From the NCBI GenBank assembly GCA_964576585.1, contig CAZNWO010000065.1:1-17386 (forward strand): DNA of 17,386 nt, read 5' to 3'. Below are positions 12,812-17,386 of the stretch, one piece after another. The stretch's first letter is position 1. Each line of letters starts with the position of its first letter. The notes below the pieces were generated by a model. That model made no database searches, was not told the origin of the DNA, and saw nothing but the letters and a program-made list of their open reading frames with translations. Source of the DNA: GCA-2730975 sp964576585. Its GTDB lineage: Bacteria > Verrucomicrobiota > Verrucomicrobiia > Opitutales > Seribacteraceae. The position numbers and the translations under genes were made by a program.

Positions 12812-15800
12812 TTTTTGCTGCTTTCCTTGGGGGCAAAGGCCAAGGAACACTGTATGGGGAAGGCGCACGTGCAACCCGAGCTTGCCTCGGGAATCAATAG
12901 CATTCCACCGGCTGGAATGGCATTAATCCAGCAACCCGGGCGACTTACGCTGGTGATCTTGCTGAACTTCCCCGTGGAGGGCAGGTAGGCTGTCGGATTG
13001 CCGGAACGGAAATAAAGGGCGTTAGCGGAGGCGGAGAGGGCGCCGCAGCCACGGCCACGCTTAAGTTGGCGCTCCACCGGGAGTCCGGTGCGCAGGTTGT
13101 AGATCATGGGCTCGACGTAAAGCTCGTCGTTCATCACGACGGGGTGGCGATCCTGTTCCCCGTGGCTCCCATTGATCTTGAGTCGATTATCCTGAGTCTG
13201 TTCCCAGAGTAGCTTCCCGTTGCTTGCTTCGTAGGCGCGAACGTCGTATCGCACGGTCTTATCGTTCCGAGAATTCACTACGGCGACAATTCCTTTCGTT
13301 GCGATGACGTACAGGTTCTGTACGCCGGATTTCCGGGGCAATTGTCTTCTCAGGACGGGTTTTCCGGTCTTCAGATCGAGGGTAACCAAGNNNNNNNNNN
13401 NNNNNNNNNNNNNNNNNNNNNNNNNNNNNNNNNNNNNNNNNNNNNNNNNNNNNNNNNNNNNNNNNNNNNNNNNNNNNNNNNNNNNNNNNNCGTATGCCGT
13501 CATGACCATGCTGTCTCCGAATCCCGCCTTTTTCCACTGCGGAACCAAGCAGGAGCCTCTCCGCTCTTGCGACGTAGCCCCATTCGTGAGTGTTCGCCAT
13601 CGCCTTGTCCGGAATGGTGTACCTGACGTCCACTCGACCGGTTCCAACTTCCAGGGCGAGGCAACTGGAGCCGCTGGCCACGTATATGAAGTCGTCGTCC
13701 ACAGCCATCGAGCCGCAATCGCGCATGATTGCAATCCTGAGTGAATCGGGAATCTCGGTTTCCCAGAGCACTGTTCCGTTGTACCCGTCGACTCCGAAGA
13801 TTCGTTCGTTTCCGGGGATGAAAAGGAATCCGTTCTTGTACAGAGGGGAGACGGAGCGATGGTGTCGATCCACAAGCCTTTCCGGCCCCGGACGTCCAAA
13901 CCATTGCAAGGAGAGGCTTGCCGCCACGCGTTGATCTCGACTGCAAGCCGTGTTGCCGGGTTCGGCATAGAGATGAGTCCACTCACCCGCACCTTGGACG
14001 GGAGCTTTGGTTAATGCTTTTTCAAGCCCGTGGCCCTTGAATGCAATACCGTCCTTGGGTCGTAGCACCCGCAGGGTCTCTTCTTTGCCTAGAGTATTTT
14101 CCGGGTCCAGCAAGAGGTTGAATATGTTTTCGGCGTAGGGCAGGGCGTCGAGGGAATCTAGAGTATGCACGACGACCTTGTTCCCGTACAAGCCGGCTTC
14201 GACTAGGGTTTCACGAAGCTTGCCCACATCCTTGTCCTTTTTCACGCACAGGATGACCCGCAACTTTGATTTCATTACGATTGAAGCCGCTAGCGCTGCT
14301 TGTCCTTTGCCAACGATAAGACAGTAACCCTTAGTTGTGGAGATTTCCCTGAGCGCCCTTTCGGCCAACTCGTCTCTGGACTGCAAGCCGGAGTTCACGG
14401 ATGGAGCGTGATGAATTGGATTGTTGGCGTTGGAGGAAAAGCAATAAATGAGTCCCTGGTCGGTGCTTGCAAGAATGCGACCTCGAATGATTGCCAAGGA
14501 GTGTGCCTTACCCTTGACCTCTAGAACTTGGGACAAGGAGCCATCCGAACGGAAGACGCCTATTTTTCCATCGCCACCAGCGAATGCCAGGTTGTTGGAG
14601 CGTACGAAGGCAAATGGAAATTGCTCGGGAATCTTTATCGCGGGAACGGAAGTCGGTTTTCCGCGCCTCTTCAATTGACCGACGAAGGCTCCGGATAAGT
14701 TCCTGCCTGTTGGAGCAAAGAGTTTTCCATTCTTGCGTGATAGGTAGCCTTGTGGAGAAACCGAAAGCTTCTGTTCGTCCAGAATTCGCCCATTTTTTAC
14801 ATCTAGTGAGAAGAGAAAGGTTCCTTGCGTAGGGAAAAGGCCCGCTCCGAAATAAGCGGTTTGGCCATTCACCAGTATTCCCGTTCTTATGGGCCGTTCA
14901 TGAATGATCCTGCCGTTGCCGGGAATTCGTCTTGAGCCAATCTCTTGCGGGCTTGTCTCCCATAGCAGTTTGCCCGTTTCGCTTGATAGGCAACGCACCA
15001 TGCCGTCGTCTGCACCGAAGAGTAACCGATCACCCGATAGGGTGGGAGCTAAGCGGATCGGGGCCTCTGCAAAGAAGTTCCATAGCAAGCGACCGTCCTC
15101 GAGGGAGAGGGAGCGAACTTGATCGTCTGCGGAAGATGCAACGTACAGGCGATCCTCGGCACCCACGACGTGAAAGGCTCGGTCGAAGGTTACGCGTGGC
15201 TTCAGGTTATACTTTTTGTGCCAGAAGTCTTGCTTGGCCGGAGGAGGCCATGCCGGCTCGGGAGCAAGACGGAATTGGCGGGACCACTCTAGGGAAAGCT
15301 TGCCCCTTATCGTTCCATGTCCCTTGCCTGAACGTTCGTTGTCGTGAAGGAAGGTGGGCCAATCCTCCGAAGAATTTTCGCTTTGCTCCGTCTCAATGTC
15401 CGGAAAATTTCCTTTGTGATTTTCGTAAAGCCTTTCGATCTCATCCGGAGTCAGTGCTCGATCCCACAGGCTCACCCTTTCCATTTGCCCTTCGAACGGA
15501 TGTTTCTCGTTGTCGTCTACGTAGGTTCCCAAGGCAAACTTGGTCACGGGCGGATAGAGGACGGGTCCACTCTGAACCTTTGATTCTCCCGCTAGTTTTC
15601 CATCAACATAGATTCGTTGAAGTTTGCCGTCGTACGAACCTGCCGCGAAGTACCAGCTGAATGGAGCGTACCCAGTGTTCGAGTTTAGGTAGGTCAGCCG
15701 ATTGGTCTTGGCGGAGGCAACAGCGAAATAGAAGTTGTTCTTACCGCATCCGAGTATCCATCCTCTTTCAAAGGCACCGTTGTCTTGGATTGCTCCGAGA

Positions 15801-16129
15801 ATGCCGCCCCATTCCTTGGGTTTGTGGATCCGTACCCAAGCGGAAACGGTTAATTCCTTTTTCGGGAGACCCGCGGTCTTGTGGTCTTCTGCCAAGATGA
15901 TTCCTCCGAAGCTTTCAGTTGTTTCCAAGGAGGAGGGCGGTTTCTTGGAAAGTCCGGCATTACCCAAGATCTTTCCATTCAAGGTGCCGATGGAGGGGGC
16001 AAGTTCTTTGCCATGAACCGTCTCACCGTCAAATGTCCACTGCATCAGAGGCTGCTGTCCGGTAAGGCATGTGAACGCAAGGACACTTGGTGCAGAGAGA
16101 GCGAAAAATCTAGGTATAATGGTCTGCAA
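12808..16129 (-). CDS. secreted LamG / PQQ-like beta-propeller protein with embedded methyltransferase-like domain, interrupted by assembly gap
   Basis: The start is a TTG at 16129 with AGGA nine bases upstream; no ATG or GTG occurs between it and the upstream in-frame stop. A signal peptide covers about 1-24. Residues 28-245 are a LamG/concanavalin-type domain (LTVSAWVRIHKPKEWGGILG, QRIYVDGKLAGE, RVSLWDRALTPDEIERLYE). Residues 255-575 hold PQQ-like propeller blades (SLSLEDGRLLWNF, CLSSETGKLLWET). Residues 585-700 resemble a class I methyltransferase (CLIVGKGQAALAASI, LRETLVEAGLYGNKVVVHT, YAENIFNLLL), but the SAM-ribose acidic residue is replaced by Lys (LCVKKDK). Propeller blades resume at 712 (DGYNGTVLWETEIP). 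After the gap, about 193 more residues end in a Cys-containing SSGCTCAFPIQCSLAF. This architecture is known in planctomycetes and verrucomicrobia; its function is not. The two sides of the gap are in different nominal frames. Confidence 0.88.
13391..13490. other. assembly gap (100 N)
   Basis: Exactly 100 N inside the propeller gene. The flanking coding frames differ by one position, so if the gene is intact the true gap length is a multiple of 3 and cannot be 100. Confidence 0.97.
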
Positions 16130-16234
16130 AGCTAGTTTTCCTAGTCTCGGACCCGAAGATGAAATAGTAAAGTTCTTTCTCGGCAGGTATTCTTTCTCTT
16201 GCCAATTTCACCTGCTCGATTCCTCCTTCTAGGA

Positions 16235-17161
16235 ATGTTGGGAACGTTCTTCAAGATGGCCACGAATCTTTTTCCCTTGTGGTCTGTAATGGTTGCCTTT
16301 GTGGCTCTCCTTAGGCCTGAAGCTTTTCTTTGGTACGGTAAGGACACGATTACTTTTGGCCTTGGCATCATTATGCTGGGTATGGGCCTGACCCTCTCTC
16401 CAAACGACTTCCGCAGAGCTCTCCGTCGCCCGAAAGCCGTTGTGCTGGGAGTTTCGCTCCAATTTCTCATTATGCCCTTGCTCGGTTGGTCAATCGCCTT
16501 GCTCTTCGACCTGCCCAAGGGTATGGCGGTGGGGCTCATACTGGTTTCTTGCTGCCCCGGCGGAACTGCGTCCAACGTTGTTGCCTTTCTTGCCAGAGCA
16601 GATCTCGCCCTATCGGTTAGCATGACCACGGTCTCGACTCTCGCGGCAGTGGTTTTGACCCCATTCCTAACACAGTTCTATGCCGGTCAATATGTGCCCG
16701 TTGACGCTTGGGCGTTGCTGAGGAGCATCCTGCTAGTCGTTATTCTACCAGTTACTCTCGGGGTGGGCGCCAACCGGTTCTTCGGGAAGGCGGCCGCAAA
16801 AGTATCCGTTTATTCTCCCTTTGTTTCTGTGCTGTTTATTATCCTGATCGTGGGCTTCATAATGGCGGTCAAGCGAGACAGCATTCTGGAGCATTGGCAG
16901 GTTTTAACGGGTGCGGTGGCTTTGCTTCACCTCGGAGGTTTTAGCCTCGGATATTTTTTCGCTCGCGTTCTGGGATTTGAGGAATCGGTTTCGCGAACGT
17001 CTTCCATAGAGGTGGGAATGCAGAACTCCGGGCTTGGTAGTGCCTTGGCAGTCAAGCACTTCAGCAGTTTGCCTCTTGCCCCTGTTCCTTGTGCCTTGAG
17101 TGCCGTCACGCACTGTATTATCGGCAGTATCATTGCCATCTTTTTTCGTCGAAAAAAGTAG
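16235..17161 (+). CDS. bile acid:sodium symporter (BASS) family transporter, YocS-like
   Basis: I choose the ATG at 16235 (308 residues), which aligns best with the usual N-terminus ahead of NLFPLWSVMVAF. A TTG at 16199 or an ATG at 16256 is also possible. About nine to ten hydrophobic helices are present. Family landmarks are LGMGLTLSPNDF near residue 55, the crossover block ILVSCCPGGTASNVVAFLAR near 105-125, and the second crossover SIEVGMQNSGLGSALAVKHF near 262-281, which hold the sodium-binding polar residues in known structures. Members import organic anions such as bile acids, pantoate or keto-acids with sodium; the substrate here is unknown. The gene is divergent from the propeller gene, with about 105 bases between starts. 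An A6-GTAG-T6 hairpin overlapping the stop may help end transcription. Confidence 0.9.
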   Translation: MLGTFFKMATNLFPLWSVMVAFVALLRPEAFLWYGKDTITFGLGIIMLGMGLTLSPNDFRRALRRPKAVVLGVSLQFLIMPLLGWSIALLFDLPKGMAVGLILVSCCPGGTASNVVAFLARADLALSVSMTTVSTLAAVVLTPFLTQFYAGQYVPVDAWALLRSILLVVILPVTLGVGANRFFGKAAAKVSVYSPFVSVLFIILIVGFIMAVKRDSILEHWQVLTGAVALLHLGGFSLGYFFARVLGFEESVSRTSSIEVGMQNSGLGSALAVKHFSSLPLAPVPCALSAVTHCIIGSIIAIFFRRKK

Positions 17162-17299
17162 TTTTTTTGCATGCAAATACTTGACGTTGCTTCCTCTCAT
17201 GCGCGAGGATTGTTATAACGCAAGGAGGCGTATTTCAATTCTACGTCGCCAGCGACCTCGCAAGGATGCGGATTCCTGGCTGTTATCAGTACAGTACGC
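17162..17299. other. spacer after the transporter gene
   Basis: Begins with a T run and a 12-base palindrome TTTGCATGCAAA (17166-17177). TTGACG at 17181-17186 resembles a -35 box, but the best -10 candidate TATAAC (17214-17219) is 27 bases away, too far. GGAGG at 17224-17228 has no start codon at useful spacing. No RNA gene is recognised. Confidence 0.5.
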
Positions 17300-17386
17300 A
17301 TGCTTTCACCAACAGCGCCAATATACGGTAACCTTGCCAATGCAACCGGGAGGGCATTGGCAGGGTTGCAGCGTTCGGTTGGGAGA
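17300..17386 (+). CDS. possible 5' end of a gene running off the window
   Basis: From ATG 17300 the frame stays open for 29 codons to the window edge (MLSPTAPIYGNLANATGRAL, then AGLQRSVGR). It is open upstream to 17219 without another usual start. The spacing of NL and LQR recalls the N-terminal helix of flagellins, a weak impression from 29 residues. There is no Shine-Dalgarno match. A strong hairpin lies inside it. Confidence 0.25.
   Translation, partial: MLSPTAPIYGNLANATGRALAGLQRSVGR
17328..17369 (+). other. 16-pair hairpin at the window edge
   Basis: 17328-17343 pairs with 17354-17369: fourteen Watson-Crick and two G-U pairs with no mismatch, around a ten-base loop AACCGGGAGG. No T run follows within the window. 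It could be a regulatory RNA element, part of a small RNA, or a dispersed inverted repeat. Confidence 0.6.

Noticed and set aside
17181..17219. TTGACG and TATAAC as a promoter after the transporter gene
   Set aside because: The spacing of 27 bases is far outside the range for sigma70 promoters.

Overview
The window reads as a scaffolded draft piece of a Gram-negative bacterium of the Planctomycetota-Verrucomicrobiota group, more likely Verrucomicrobiota. This is inferred from gene content: a Tat-exported DUF1501 protein, a LamG/PQQ-propeller protein with an embedded methyltransferase-like domain, a bacterial lipase maturation factor, discoidin-like and LRR proteins, several lipoproteins, and few clear Shine-Dalgarno sites. 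Two runs of exactly 100 N (7844-7943 and 13391-13490) are scaffold gaps of nominal size. Each lies inside a gene. There are no rRNA, tRNA, CRISPR or insertion-sequence signatures, and no gene-free stretch over 300 bases.

Layout. 1-177: edge sequence with what may be the tail of a lost integrase-type gene. 178-639 (-): small secreted NTF2-like protein. 813-2804 (+): large secreted beta-helix protein with a phage-tail-like C-terminus, preceded by a possible leaderless promoter. 5544-2925 (-): secreted SGNH esterase followed by a lipase maturation factor. 5650-6841 (+): a very arginine-rich EGDR-repeat secreted protein, then a MORN_2 lipoprotein with a coiled coil. 8632-6874 (-): Tat-signal cyclase (metal-dependent hydrolase), then a secreted protein of unknown function. 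8758-11227 (+): lipoprotein with a degenerate nuclease fold, discoidin-like protein, DUF1501 protein. 11800-11285 (-): four-repeat LRR protein. 12065-12535 (+): Asp/Gly-rich lipoprotein. 16129-12668 (-): LamG/PQQ-propeller protein, translationally coupled by an ATGA overlap to a 47-residue membrane protein. 16235-17161 (+): bile acid:sodium symporter family transporter. 17162-17386: spacer and perhaps the first codons of another gene, with a strong hairpin.

Nearly every gene carries an export signal or membrane segments, so this is a cell-envelope and secretome region. No single pathway links the genes. The most coherent units are esterase plus lipase maturation factor, EGDR protein plus MORN lipoprotein, discoidin protein plus DUF1501, and the propeller protein plus its coupled micro-membrane protein. 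I see no defence system, mobile element or biosynthetic cluster. The less-described material is the EGDR-repeat protein, the coupled 47-residue protein, the phage-tail-like module and the active-site-less nuclease fold.
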